Part shown: piece by piece, positions 1-8,215 of the stretch
Layout of the letters: each line of letters starts with the position of its first letter
Position numbering within the stretch: the first letter of the stretch is position 1
DNA from: Iodobacter fluviatilis
GTDB lineage: Bacteria > Pseudomonadota > Gammaproteobacteria > Burkholderiales > Chitinibacteraceae
Length of the DNA stretch: 64,000 nt
Assembly (NCBI RefSeq): GCF_004194535.1
Contig: NZ_CP025781.1
Location: forward strand, 806,001-870,000
Reading direction: 5' to 3'
Notes under the pieces: generated by a model
Seen by the model: the letters and a program-made list of their open reading frames with translations, nothing else
What the model was told of the DNA's origin: nothing
Database searches by the model: none
Position numbers and translations under genes: made by a program

Positions 1-209
1 GGGCTAGGCTCAAAAACACGCCAAAATAGTCCAGCCAAGAGCCATAACAATACGCAAAGTAAGACTGGCTGTACTTTTGTTATAAGAGTAGTGAGATGAG
101 ACAGTCTGAAAGCTTTCACGAAGACAAGGCACTTTGCACAAATGGGAAGCTTATTTATACCTCAAAGCCCCCTAACTGACTACCGCATAGATATTTCAAT
201 CAAAAGGTG

Positions 210-238
210 TTGACACGTTTTTTAGGCCGTGATCTAAT
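210..238 (+). promoter_or_regulatory. Promoter of the tRNA array
   Basis: A perfect -35 TTGACA (210-215) is followed after 17 bp by TCTAAT (233-238), one mismatch from the consensus -10. A GC-rich stretch (GCGCACC) follows at once, as in stringently controlled stable-RNA promoters. It is the only strong promoter seen ahead of the tRNA genes and probably drives them as one transcript. The sequence match is direct; the regulation is inferred. Confidence 0.75.
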
Positions 239-315
239 GCGCACCTCTTTCGAGACAGGGTAAGTAGCTCAGTAAGCAGGGCCGCTATTCGGTAGCTAAA
301 GATTTGTTGTGAAGC

Positions 316-391
316 GGGTGATTAGCTCAGTTGGTAGAGCGTCTGCCTTACACGCAGAATGTCGGCGGTTCGACCCCGTCATCACCCACCA
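316..391 (+). tRNA. tRNA-Val(UAC), copy 1
   Basis: A 76-nt cloverleaf with acceptor stem GGGTGAT/ATCACCC, anticodon TAC in a CTTACAC loop on a TCTGC/GCAGA stem, a GGTTCGACC T-arm and an encoded CCA end. It is the first Val gene of the array. The following Asp gene starts 42 bp downstream. Confidence 0.95.
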
Positions 392-433
392 CTTAGTCGA
401 ATAAGTGTGTAGTAAAATTAGTTATGCAACTGA

Positions 434-510
434 GGAGTGGTAGTTCAGTTGGTTAGAATACCGGCCTGTCACGCCGGGGGTCGCGGGTTCGAGTCCCGTC
501 CGCTCCGCCA
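434..510 (+). tRNA. tRNA-Asp(GUC), copy 1
   Basis: A 77-nt cloverleaf with acceptor stem GGAGTGG/CCGCTCC, anticodon GTC in a CTGTCAC loop, T-arm GGTTCGAGTCC and encoded CCA. Identical Asp copies follow at 739 and 969. Confidence 0.95.
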
Positions 511-545
511 ACTCATAACTGGTTTGTTTTAAATGTTTAACCGAA

Positions 546-620
546 GGGTGATTAGCTCAGTTGCTAGAGCGTTTCCTTGTACGTTTGATCTCTTGTTCAG
601 CGTACTAAAGCTTCACAGAT
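546..620 (+). pseudogene. Decayed tRNA-Val copy 1
   Basis: The first 20 or so bases repeat the 5' end of the tRNA-Val genes (GGGTGATTAGCTCAGTTG), but the anticodon arm, T-arm and 3' acceptor strand are lost, so no cloverleaf forms. It sits exactly 230 bp after Val copy 1, the place where the next repeat unit should begin. The intact next Val gene starts 75 bp later. A near-identical decayed copy lies at 1081. Confidence 0.7.
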
Positions 621-696
621 GGGTGATTAGCTCAGTTGGTAGAGCGTCTGCCTTACACGCAGAATGTCGGCGGTTCGACCCCGTCATCACCCACCA
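621..696 (+). tRNA. tRNA-Val(UAC), copy 2
   Basis: Same sequence as the Val gene at 316, with an intact cloverleaf and encoded CCA. It is preceded by ACAGAT, a spacer shared with copies 3 and 4 but not copy 1. Confidence 0.95.
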
Positions 697-738
697 CTTA
701 GTCGAATAAGTGTGTAGTAAGATTAGTTATGCAACTGA

Positions 739-815
739 GGAGTGGTAGTTCAGTTGGTTAGAATACCGGCCTGTCACGCCGGGGGTCGCGGGTTCGAGTC
801 CCGTCCGCTCCGCCA
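739..815 (+). tRNA. tRNA-Asp(GUC), copy 2
   Basis: Identical to the Asp gene at 434, including the CCA end. The Val-Asp spacer is almost unchanged between units, which shows recent tandem duplication. Confidence 0.95.
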
Positions 816-850
816 ACTCATAACTGGTTTGTTTTGAAATTTTTACAGAT

Positions 851-926
851 GGGTGATTAGCTCAGTTGGTAGAGCGTCTGCCTTACACGCAGAATGTCGG
901 CGGTTCGACCCCGTCATCACCCACCA
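851..926 (+). tRNA. tRNA-Val(UAC), copy 3
   Basis: Identical Val copy, starting 230 bp after copy 2. No decayed Val lies between them, so this unit is the short form of the repeat. Confidence 0.95.
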
Positions 927-968
927 CTTAGTCGAATAAGTGTGTAGTAAGATTAGTTATGCAACTGA

Positions 969-1045
969 GGAGTGGTAGTTCAGTTGGTTAGAATACCGGC
1001 CTGTCACGCCGGGGGTCGCGGGTTCGAGTCCCGTCCGCTCCGCCA
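969..1045 (+). tRNA. tRNA-Asp(GUC), copy 3
   Basis: Identical Asp copy with encoded CCA. It is the last Asp gene of the array. Confidence 0.95.
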
Positions 1046-1080
1046 ACTCATAACTGGTTTGTTTTAAATGTTTCACCGAA

Positions 1081-1155
1081 GGGTGATTAGCTCAGTTGCT
1101 AGAGTTGTCTCCTTGTACGTTTGGTCTCTTGTTAAGCGTACTAAAGTTTTACAGA
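1081..1155 (+). pseudogene. Decayed tRNA-Val copy 2
   Basis: Keeps the tRNA-Val 5' end, then diverges to the same non-tRNA sequence as the decayed copy at 546, with a few substitutions. It lies 230 bp after Val copy 3. The shared decay pattern shows it was copied together with the unit. Confidence 0.7.
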
Positions 1156-1156
1156 T

Positions 1157-1232
1157 GGGTGATTAGCTCAGTTGGTAGAGCGTCTGCCTTACACGCAGAA
1201 TGTCGGCGGTTCGACCCCGTCATCACCCACCA
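1157..1232 (+). tRNA. tRNA-Val(UAC), copy 4
   Basis: Last intact tRNA of the array, identical to the other Val genes. No Asp gene follows; the downstream sequence to the PAS gene (1233-1423) is unrelated and shows no convincing terminator. Confidence 0.95.
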
Positions 1233-1423
1233 CCCCTCCTGCTTTATTTCAATCCTCTGTATCAAAAATCCAAAAAACGTTCTGCAACGTCGACTAAATC
1301 CCCATACCACTCATCTATTTGTTGTTGCACAACCACTATTTTTTTGTTTTTTCGGCTTCAGGCATCGCAAAGAAGAGATGCAACCGCTAAACTGGCAGCC
1401 TCTTAGCAAGGTGGTCACCATAT

Positions 1424-2572
1424 ATGAACTCTCCCCTTGCCATGGCCTCGCGCATATCAACACGCATGATTTCTCTTGCACTTGCTGCAGGCGCAGTGGC
1501 TTTGCTCTTATTGATCTTAGCTGAACAGCTAAGCCCAGCCGCCTATCTGCTTAACGCATGGATCGCTGCTTGCGCGATTGCCCTTGCCTTACGCAAAAGG
1601 CATAAAGCCACTCCTAATAATCCAAATACAGAAACCGGCGCGCTAGACGATGTTGCCTATTGTTTGCCCGATCTGATCTGGAAGATTAACTTTGCCAGCC
1701 GCAGCGTCTGCCCATTAAATAACGTTTTTGCCGATATTCATCCTTTGGCTACGGAAGAAAACAAAAAAATATCCGTACTCTTTCCGGCACGCATCTCACG
1801 TCAGTATCTAGAAGCCCTGATTTCTGTACAAAGCACGCAGTGCACCCAGGCATTTGAATATCAATTAAGTGGCAGCGATCAAGTTAAACGTTATTTTGAA
1901 GCACGCTTACTGCCACAATCATCCCGTGAATGCTTGGCGATGATTCGTGACATCACTCATGTGAAAGACACCGAGCAAGCACTACTAAATCAGCAATTGT
2001 TTGTGCATCAAATTATTGACTCCAGCCCTAATTTAATTTTTGTGCGAGATAAGCATGGCCGCTTCTTATTAGTAAACCGCGCTACCCAAACACAGTTGGG
2101 GCATGAATTATTAGTGCAATCGCATATGGGTTTAGTGGACTCGCCACAGCCATTTACAATGGGCGATCAAGACGTGCTAGAAAATGGCGAAACCATACGC
2201 CATCTTGATTCATGGGTTATGCCAGATAATCAATTGCATTGGTTTGATATTACCAAGCTACCTATTGTGCGAGACGAAAACACTTATATTTTATCCATTG
2301 CGATGGATATTTCTCACCTAAAAAGCACCGAAGCTGCGATGGAGCATTTCCAACGTTTAGTCCGTGATGTAGCAGATGCCCTACCTGTACGCTTTTTCTT
2401 GATCGAAAAAGGCTTAATTACTTTTGCAAACAAGGGTGCAGAAGAATTATTTAATCAAAGCACTCTCACAGGTAAAACACTAGATAGTTTGATTGATGCA
2501 AGTGCAGACCCTAGCAGCTACCAAATCATTAATATCGCCAGTAGCTCTAATCAGCTGCTTATCTTTAAATAA
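1424..2572 (+). CDS. Membrane PAS-domain sensor, probably truncated
   Basis: A 382-residue protein. Two hydrophobic segments at about residues 15-32 and 38-55 are followed by PAS-like domains at about 75-185 and 190-310, each ending in the usual PAC-type stretch (MIRDITHVKD; IAMDISHLKS). A third PAS starts near residue 320 and is cut off. No histidine kinase, GGDEF or EAL output domain follows, so the protein ends where such an output would be expected. The start at 1424 has a good ribosome site (AAGGTGG, 9 nt upstream). Sequence after the stop has no readable continuation. The ligand and output are unknown. A truncated sensor is the best reading, though a stand-alone PAS protein cannot be excluded. 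Confidence 0.7.
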   Translation: MNSPLAMASRISTRMISLALAAGAVALLLLILAEQLSPAAYLLNAWIAACAIALALRKRHKATPNNPNTETGALDDVAYCLPDLIWKINFASRSVCPLNNVFADIHPLATEENKKISVLFPARISRQYLEALISVQSTQCTQAFEYQLSGSDQVKRYFEARLLPQSSRECLAMIRDITHVKDTEQALLNQQLFVHQIIDSSPNLIFVRDKHGRFLLVNRATQTQLGHELLVQSHMGLVDSPQPFTMGDQDVLENGETIRHLDSWVMPDNQLHWFDITKLPIVRDENTYILSIAMDISHLKSTEAAMEHFQRLVRDVADALPVRFFLIEKGLITFANKGAEELFNQSTLTGKTLDSLIDASADPSSYQIINIASSSNQLLIFK

Positions 2573-2832
2573 GCAACGCTGTCTTACTGACGGATGTTGC
2601 GCAGCAGCAGTGCCTTCGACACCTGTCGATATGATATAAGTCTCCCCAAACACTAAAGCCTCTAAGCTGAGTAACATCAGTTACTGCTCATTTGCAGCAT
2701 GAAACGTCCCCAATTGGGGCAGAACTCATCATATCCACCGCGCCAGTCACTTCTTATGCCGCCGTTTTACCATGACATTAATTAATTTTAAGCCTATCGG
2801 CAAAAACAGCAGGCAGTAGTGCCGCTCTAGCC

Positions 2833-3618
2833 ATGATTCCAGCCTGCATTACTAAAGCACTGGCAATCCCTGCTCATAGCCCAACTGGCACAATTAATGA
2901 TGTACAACACATCGTTATCTTGATGCAGGAAAATCGCAGCTTTGATCATTATTTTGGCAGCCTGCATGGCGTTCGCGGCTTTGGCGATAAACTAGCGATT
3001 CCTATTCAAGGCAATCAATTAGTCTGGAATCAAAAAGATGCCAACGCTAAGATTATTCCGCCCTATCATTTAAACACTCAGCTCACTAGCGCTCAGCGCG
3101 TCCCCAGCTCCCCACATACCATGCCCGATGCGCACTCAGCATGGGCGGGTGGAAAAATGAGTGAATGGCCTAAATATAAAACGCAATTTTCAATGGGCTA
3201 TTACCGCCAATATCAAGGCCGCTATGACTTATGGGTACTAGGGCCAAATGGCTTCCATCGGCATTTTCAGGGACATGCGCATTCAGAATGTAAGGTAGAA
3301 ACGCATATTCATTACGCAGCGGCAAGCGGTGAAATTTATTTACAATTACAAAATACGGGCAAAAAGGAAGCGAGCTTAACGATTCACGCCAATGACTATC
3401 GTAACGATGGGCCTTGGCAACTGAAAATTGCGGCTGGTCAAACGGTAGTACATGAATGGAGCTTATTTGAGAGCTATCATTGGTACGACTTTAGCGTAAG
3501 CGATAACCATGGTTTTGTACGGCGCTTTACTGGCCGAGTAGAAACTGGCCAAGATTCAATTAGCGACCCAAGTAATGCTGGAACAACGACCAAACCAAGA
3601 AAAAAATTCAGTCGCTAA
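2833..3618 (+). pseudogene. Phosphocholine-type phospholipase C, internally deleted
   Basis: The reading frame starts with the N-terminal part of a secreted non-hemolytic phospholipase C (acid-phosphatase-like fold) and holds the metal-site segment MQENRSFDHYFG. After HSAWAGGKMSEWPKYK and a short stretch it jumps at about residue 123 to the C-terminal DUF756-type beta domain (LWVLGPNGFHRHFQG onward). Intact members have roughly 650-720 residues; this frame has 261, so about 400 or more residues of the catalytic core are missing, in frame. The 5' end is also damaged: a twin-arginine-like leader can be traced upstream (about 2752-2832) only by changing frame, and an in-frame TAA separates it. 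The product should be inactive. Confidence 0.8.
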
Positions 3619-3669
3619 TCTTAGGTTGTAAGCACCTTAAAAAACATCGCCCCACCCCCAGTAAAATAT

Positions 3670-3837
3670 CTAGCAGCCTGTCGGACTTAAGACTGATCTA
3701 CTACGGGAAAGCCGGATTTGGCCATATTTCACGCATTTTCTCGTTGAATAGCCAGCTATTCGCCTCAAAAACCCGCGAAATCTGTCTCAAACCGGTCTTC
3801 CCCTCGCTACGATCGCTTAAGTCCGACAGGCTGCTAG
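3670..3837 (-). repeat. Element A, copy 1
   Basis: A 168-bp non-coding element bounded by CTAG and carrying terminal inverted repeats AGCAGCCTGTCGGACTTAAG. It is inverted relative to the copies at 33869, 41932 and 46222. It fills the gap between the phospholipase remnant and the ABC exporter. An extra GCTGCTAG follows the right end. Confidence 0.85.
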
Positions 3838-3925
3838 GCTGCTAGGCTAAAGCCTAACAATCCTTTACACACAGCTGATTGGTATTGATTTAGCATTAGC
3901 CATCTATTTACACAGGGCTTAAGCC

Positions 3926-5695
3926 ATGTCATCACTTCGACGGTTATTTCAATACGCGGGGGTTTATCGCCGTGATGCTTATTTAGCGAGTTTATTCTCG
4001 ATTATTAATAAGTTTTTTGACATCCTTCCTGAGGTATTGATTGGCGTTGCCGTAGACGTGGTAGTCAACCGCGAGGCCTCTTTTTTAGCCAAACTAGGGG
4101 TTAGCGATAGCTTTCACCAATTACTCTACCTTGGCGTTATTACCGCGCTAGTGTGGGGCGGTGAATCTTTATTTGAATATCTATACCAAATCCGTTGGCG
4201 CAATCTTGCCCAAAATTTACAGCATGACCTACGTTTAGACGCCTATCGCCATGTGCAAAAGCTGCCATTGTCTTACTTTGAAAACAAAAGTACTGGCAAG
4301 CTGATGGCGATTTTAAATGACGATATCAATCAAATGGAGCGCTTTTTAAATGGCGGGGCGAATAGCATTATTCAGGTGCTTTGCTCCACGGTGATGGTAA
4401 GTGCGGTGTTTTTTTATATTGCGCCGCAGCTCGCCCTCATCGCCCTTGCCCCTGTGCCACTGATTTTACTTGGCACATTTTGGTTCCAACACCGCATTGC
4501 CCCCCGCTACGCCACGGTGCGTGAAGCCGCTGGGGTGATTTCTGGCAGGCTCAATAATAATTTACTTGGCGTTGCCACCATTAAAGCCTTTACTGCCGAA
4601 GACTTTGAAGCCCGCCATATCGCAGACGCCAGCCATCATTATCGGCAAAGCAACCGCAGCGCCATTCAACTCTCTGCTGCGATTATTCCCATAATCCGCA
4701 TGGCGATTTTATCCGGCTTTGTGGTCACGCTGGTTTACGGTGGTTATTTAGCACTGAACGGCAAAATTGGCGTAGGTAGCTATTCAGTATTGGTGTTTCT
4801 GACTCAGCGCCTGCTCTGGCCACTGACTGGCCTTGCGGATATCGCCGATCTTTATCAACGCTCCATGACCGCCATTGAGCGGGTATTGGATCTGCTCGAT
4901 ACCCCTATACATATCCATTATGAAGGCCAGCCATTAGGACAGATCAAGGGCGCGCTCAGCTTTGAACACGTCAGCTTTAGCTATGGCGAGCAGCCCATTC
5001 TAAAAGATATCTCCCTGCATATTGCCGCTGGGCAAACCGTGGCTTTTGTTGGCGCAACAGGCTCGGGCAAGAGCACACTACTCAAGCTATTACTGCGCTT
5101 TTATGAAAGCCAGCAAGGCAGTATTAAGATTGATGGCATTGAAAGCAAAGCTATCGCCCTACTGGATTTACGCCGCGCTATTGGCTATGTAGGTCAAGAT
5201 GTGTTTTTAAGCGATGCCAGCATTGCTCAAAACATTGCCTACGGCCAGCAAGCGGCGGATATCACCGCCGTGATGGCTGCAGCGCGTGCCGCCGAAGCAC
5301 ATGAATTTATCGAGCGTTTACCCCAAGGCTACGACACGCAAATTGGCGAGCGCGGGCAAAAATTATCGGGTGGGCAACGCCAACGCCTCGCTTTGGCACG
5401 CGCCATTTACAAAAATCCTAAGATTTTAGTACTGGATGAAGCCACCAGCGCGGTTGATAACGAAACTGAAGCCGCCATTCAAAAATCCTTAGATCAAATC
5501 GCCAAAGGCCGCACCACCTTAGTCGTTGCCCACCGCCTATCTACCGTGCGCAATGCCCATTGTATTTATGTAATGGAGCAAGGCGAAATTGTTGAAGCAG
5601 GCACGCACGAGGGATTGCTGGCGCAAGAAGGCAATTACGCCGCGCTATGGCGCTTGCAAACAGGACTAAGGGAAAATAACGTAGAGTTGGTTTAA
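3926..5695 (+). CDS. ABC exporter, fused membrane and ATPase domains
   Basis: A 589-residue type I ABC exporter half-transporter. The six-helix membrane domain spans about residues 15-320. The nucleotide-binding domain (about 335-575) has Walker A GATGSGKST near 375, signature LSGGQRQR near 481, Walker B ILVLDEATS near 501 and a switch His in VVAHRLST. It should work as a homodimer in the inner membrane and pump out a lipid, peptide or drug-like substrate. The substrate cannot be told from sequence. No partner gene, outer-membrane factor or peptidase lies beside it; both flanks are degraded sequence. The length is normal and all catalytic motifs are intact. Confidence 0.9.
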   Translation: MSSLRRLFQYAGVYRRDAYLASLFSIINKFFDILPEVLIGVAVDVVVNREASFLAKLGVSDSFHQLLYLGVITALVWGGESLFEYLYQIRWRNLAQNLQHDLRLDAYRHVQKLPLSYFENKSTGKLMAILNDDINQMERFLNGGANSIIQVLCSTVMVSAVFFYIAPQLALIALAPVPLILLGTFWFQHRIAPRYATVREAAGVISGRLNNNLLGVATIKAFTAEDFEARHIADASHHYRQSNRSAIQLSAAIIPIIRMAILSGFVVTLVYGGYLALNGKIGVGSYSVLVFLTQRLLWPLTGLADIADLYQRSMTAIERVLDLLDTPIHIHYEGQPLGQIKGALSFEHVSFSYGEQPILKDISLHIAAGQTVAFVGATGSGKSTLLKLLLRFYESQQGSIKIDGIESKAIALLDLRRAIGYVGQDVFLSDASIAQNIAYGQQAADITAVMAAARAAEAHEFIERLPQGYDTQIGERGQKLSGGQRQRLALARAIYKNPKILVLDEATSAVDNETEAAIQKSLDQIAKGRTTLVVAHRLSTVRNAHCIYVMEQGEIVEAGTHEGLLAQEGNYAALWRLQTGLRENNVELV

Positions 5696-6028
5696 CCCAT
5701 CCAATGGACGATATGGCAACGTAAACGCTGCGTTGAGGCGCTTTCACCCACGCTGGTGAATGCTGCATTTAATAGCCAAGGTGGAGAGGTGGGGCTTAAT
5801 GCAGTACCCTTTCCCACTATTTAAGCGAGCTAGCAGCCTGCTTTGATACTTCGATCACTGAAGATAACAAAAATAAACCCGGATTAGGTCTCTTACTCAG
5901 CGAAGCGCCCATACGCGCGTTGTCTGCCTTGAATAAGGCATGCAGCATGTGTGGACTAAGAGCTCCCAAATTTAAAACCGCTCAGCCCGTCCGAATTAAT
6001 GCCATACGAATTACTAAATTAAGGTGAC
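5696..6028. other. Degraded spacer without a recognisable gene
   Basis: The interval holds a short open stretch (about 5702-5824, plus frame) with no recognised family, then sequence with no open frame. An 11-bp match to the end of element A (CTAGCAGCCTG near 5829) is too short to call. It borders the regulator pseudogene and looks like eroded coding DNA. Confidence 0.4.
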
Positions 6029-6390
6029 CTAAGTAAGAGGCATAATCAAGATATTCATTTTATTGATTAAGCCCTCTGCCCCATTAAGCAAAGGCTCTTG
6101 TTCAGCAAAAGCCAGTAAATGCTCTAATAATTCACGTACTCTGGCAGGCAGATAACGTTGTTGTGGCCACACCGCATACACAGCACGGGAATCGGCCTGC
6201 CATTCAGGCAACACTTCCTTCAAAGCGCCGCTCGCCAGCTCCTCGCTGCACAAGGTGATCGGGCAGGAAAATCCCCACGCCCTCTTTAGCCATATGCACC
6301 GCCAAGGCCATCTCGTTTACCCAGAAGCATTGCAATGTGCCGTATCACTCAGCCAAATCGCCAACACCCATGCGCCCAATGCTGATTTTT
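6029..6390 (-). pseudogene. LysR-family regulator, C-terminal remnant
   Basis: On the minus strand a typical LysR effector-domain tail can be read from about 6390 to 6029: GRMGVGDLAE, then YGTLQCFWVNEMALAVHMAK, GVGIFLPDHL and LASGALKEVLPEWQ. It is broken by an in-frame TGA after DLAE and by a one-base frameshift at about 6250. The DNA-binding half is missing. The remnant ends abruptly where the oppositely oriented decarboxylase-like fragment begins, so one deletion probably removed both promoters and both 5' ends of a divergent pair. Confidence 0.75.
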
Positions 6391-6394
6391 AAAT

Positions 6395-6494
6395 GTTAAA
6401 AAAATATTTTAATGGGCAAGAGATATCAGATTTAACCTTTGCTATTGCCAATATGAATGCCCTGAATAGGGTTGCGACTGCAATGCGGCAATAA
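6395..6494 (+). pseudogene. Carboxymuconolactone decarboxylase/AhpD-like remnant
   Basis: About 30 codons ending in TAA at 6492-6494 read EISDLTFAIANMNALNRVA, the conserved C-terminal segment of carboxymuconolactone decarboxylase or AhpD-like proteins. The CxxC part and the start are missing. It abuts the LysR remnant, and LysR regulators are commonly divergent from such genes. The assignment rests on a short motif. Confidence 0.55.
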
Positions 6495-6568
6495 GCAGCG
6501 TTTGCAAAAAACCTAAAGCCCCTATGGACACACGGGGCGAGAAGATAAAACTAGCCTAACCTATATAG

Positions 6569-7591
6569 CTACCCATAATGTGAATACCTATGGCAATTTG
6601 GGCAGAGCGCAATTGCATTTGAAACAGAATCTTCTCCCCCCTCTGATAGCGGAATTGTGTGGTGAACCTCAAGATAAGGGGTCCCATCAGAAGCTCGATT
6701 GAAAGGTGCTTTATTGCCGCATTTCCCACATTTCCCACCCGACTTGAACAGCACCTCTGCAACGACGTCTGGGTTTCTACGAAATACTGTTGCAGATACA
6801 GTAACACTTAGGGGTAACTTTGCTGCCACCTTTAAGCGCGCAAGTCGCTCTTCCACAGTTGATCGAGCTGACTTCTGGATCTCTGCATAAAACTCAGCTT
6901 GTAGCTGGCTAACTTCATCAGTTATTCGCTCAGATATGCTTGGATTACATTTTAAGCACAATTTCGTAAAACCAGTCCCACCATTGTGGGTTATCCAATT
7001 TGATAGCTCTGCGGAATTATTAGAGCAAATCTTTATGTATTGCTGCCCAGTAAATGCACCCGGAGCCATGTTGGCTCGGTACTGGCCAATCGCTCCGCAC
7101 TTCGCACGATGCAATACCATATATCCTTTTGAAATACTTCGAGCCGTGTTCAAAACATATCCATTCGGATTTGTCTTAATCCACGACAGGTATTCTTGTT
7201 CCAAGTCTTGAAAAATTGAAAGGGAGGGAAACAAACTATTTTCCTCCTCTACTTTCTCCTGGGTTTGATCGCGCTCTGGCCTGCCATGCTGCTGATTACC
7301 TTTTAAGTCTTCAAGCGTGCTATCTACAGCCCCAATGCCTTTTACTAGCTTGGTATTAAACTGCAACTGACCATCCTGCTCTAACTTATACAAGAGCTTT
7401 TTTGTTACATCTAATTCCTTCCTAGCCTGAGCAATACCACTAGGATGATTATTATATTTCTCTATTATTGGCCATCGTTTTTCACGCAAAGTGCCAACGC
7501 GGCTAGTACTATGCGCACCTGGTACCAAGGTGTAACTCGTTGCATCGCGTACATACTGAGGAAGGGATTGATTGCGAGACTTTGAGCGCAT
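6569..7591 (-). CDS. HNH endonuclease domain protein
   Basis: A 340-residue protein. The last 55 residues form an HNH nuclease: a CxxC zinc knuckle (CGKCG near 289), LEVHHTIPLSEGGED with the catalytic HH, an Asn (SNAIALC) and the closing CPNCHR. The central part (about 130-230) has CxxC-like and aromatic motifs of an uncharacterised domain (NPNGYVLN; LCLKCNP). The N-terminal 100 residues are charged, with no family I know. Predicted role: metal-dependent cleavage of DNA, as in McrA-like or phage-defence nucleases. No methylase or other partner lies nearby, and the flanks are remnants, so it may be a lone acquired gene. Target and biological role are unknown. Confidence 0.75.
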   Translation of the reverse strand: MRSKSRNQSLPQYVRDATSYTLVPGAHSTSRVGTLREKRWPIIEKYNNHPSGIAQARKELDVTKKLLYKLEQDGQLQFNTKLVKGIGAVDSTLEDLKGNQQHGRPERDQTQEKVEEENSLFPSLSIFQDLEQEYLSWIKTNPNGYVLNTARSISKGYMVLHRAKCGAIGQYRANMAPGAFTGQQYIKICSNNSAELSNWITHNGGTGFTKLCLKCNPSISERITDEVSQLQAEFYAEIQKSARSTVEERLARLKVAAKLPLSVTVSATVFRRNPDVVAEVLFKSGGKCGKCGNKAPFNRASDGTPYLEVHHTIPLSEGGEDSVSNAIALCPNCHRYSHYG

Positions 7592-7662
7592 GACAATCCA
7601 TTATTTAGAAAATCTAATTTAGAGTTGAGAAAAACAAGATCAAGCCACAGCTACAATAAAAC

Positions 7663-8169
7663 CTAAGCGACCACCGCCCTAGCCATCGGCCTTTCCAGCT
7701 CCTGCTCCACCAGCTTTGCCATATCAACCAGCATTTCTATTTCAAAATCCTGCAGTTTTCGAGGGTAAGGGTCGATCAGGCAGAGCGTGCCGAGATTCAT
7801 GCCATTACTGGCAATTAATGGTGCACCTGCATAAAAACGAATTTGCGGTTCGCCCGTAACCAAAGGATTATCAAAAAAACGTACATCTTGCAGCGCATCT
7901 TCAATCACAAAAACCTCATTGTGCAAAATAGCATGGCCGCAAAAAGAAATATCTCGATGGGTTTCTTTAGCATTTAGCCCACAGCTCGATTTAAACCACT
8001 GCCGATGACTATCAAGCAAGCTGACCACCGCAATTTTCACCCGAAAAAAGGCAGCTGCAGCAATAGTAAGGTTATCAAAACGTGCTTCAAGCGGAGTATC
8101 TAAAATCAATAGCTCTCGCAGCGTTTCTATGCGCAAGGCCTCGTTTGAAGGCATAGCCGGCACCTGCAT
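7663..8169 (-). CDS. GAF-domain protein
   Basis: A single GAF domain covers nearly the whole protein (about 168 residues). Typical features are the helix NEALRIETLRELLILDTP, the core FFRVKIAVVSLLDSHRQWFKS and the closing GAPLIASNGMNLGTLCLIDP. Such stand-alone GAF proteins bind a small ligand and act in cyclic-nucleotide or redox signalling, but this one has no output domain. The ATG at 8169 is preferred over the GTG at 8175 because AGGA lies 8-9 nt upstream. It is divergent from nothing and follows metE on the same strand, 41 bp after the metE stop lies further downstream; no shared function is evident. Confidence 0.75.
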   Translation of the reverse strand: MQVPAMPSNEALRIETLRELLILDTPLEARFDNLTIAAAAFFRVKIAVVSLLDSHRQWFKSSCGLNAKETHRDISFCGHAILHNEVFVIEDALQDVRFFDNPLVTGEPQIRFYAGAPLIASNGMNLGTLCLIDPYPRKLQDFEIEMLVDMAKLVEQELERPMARAVVA

Positions 8170-8215
8170 ACACAATCCTGTCTGAAAATAACAGGTGCCA
8201 TTATACTATTGAAAT

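Larger units (their letters stand above)
316..1232 (+). repeat. Tandem Val-Asp tRNA repeat array
   Basis: The Val starts are at 316, 621, 851 and 1157, giving steps of 305, 230 and 306 bp. The basic unit is 230 bp (Val, 42-bp spacer, Asp, spacer). The long steps contain an extra 75-bp decayed Val. The array is best read as duplication of a 535-bp double unit. Confidence 0.85.

Noticed and set aside
247-300. Possible further tRNA-like stretch GGTAAGTAGCTCAG ahead of the first tRNA
   Set aside because: Only about 14 bases match and no stem is formed; it may be a fragment but is too short to call.
1096-1524. Plus-strand frame spanning tRNA genes and the PAS gene start
   Set aside because: It runs through intact tRNA genes and overlaps the well-supported PAS start; no family.
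5829-5839. Partial match CTAGCAGCCTG to element A
   Set aside because: Eleven bases only, with no continuation or second end.
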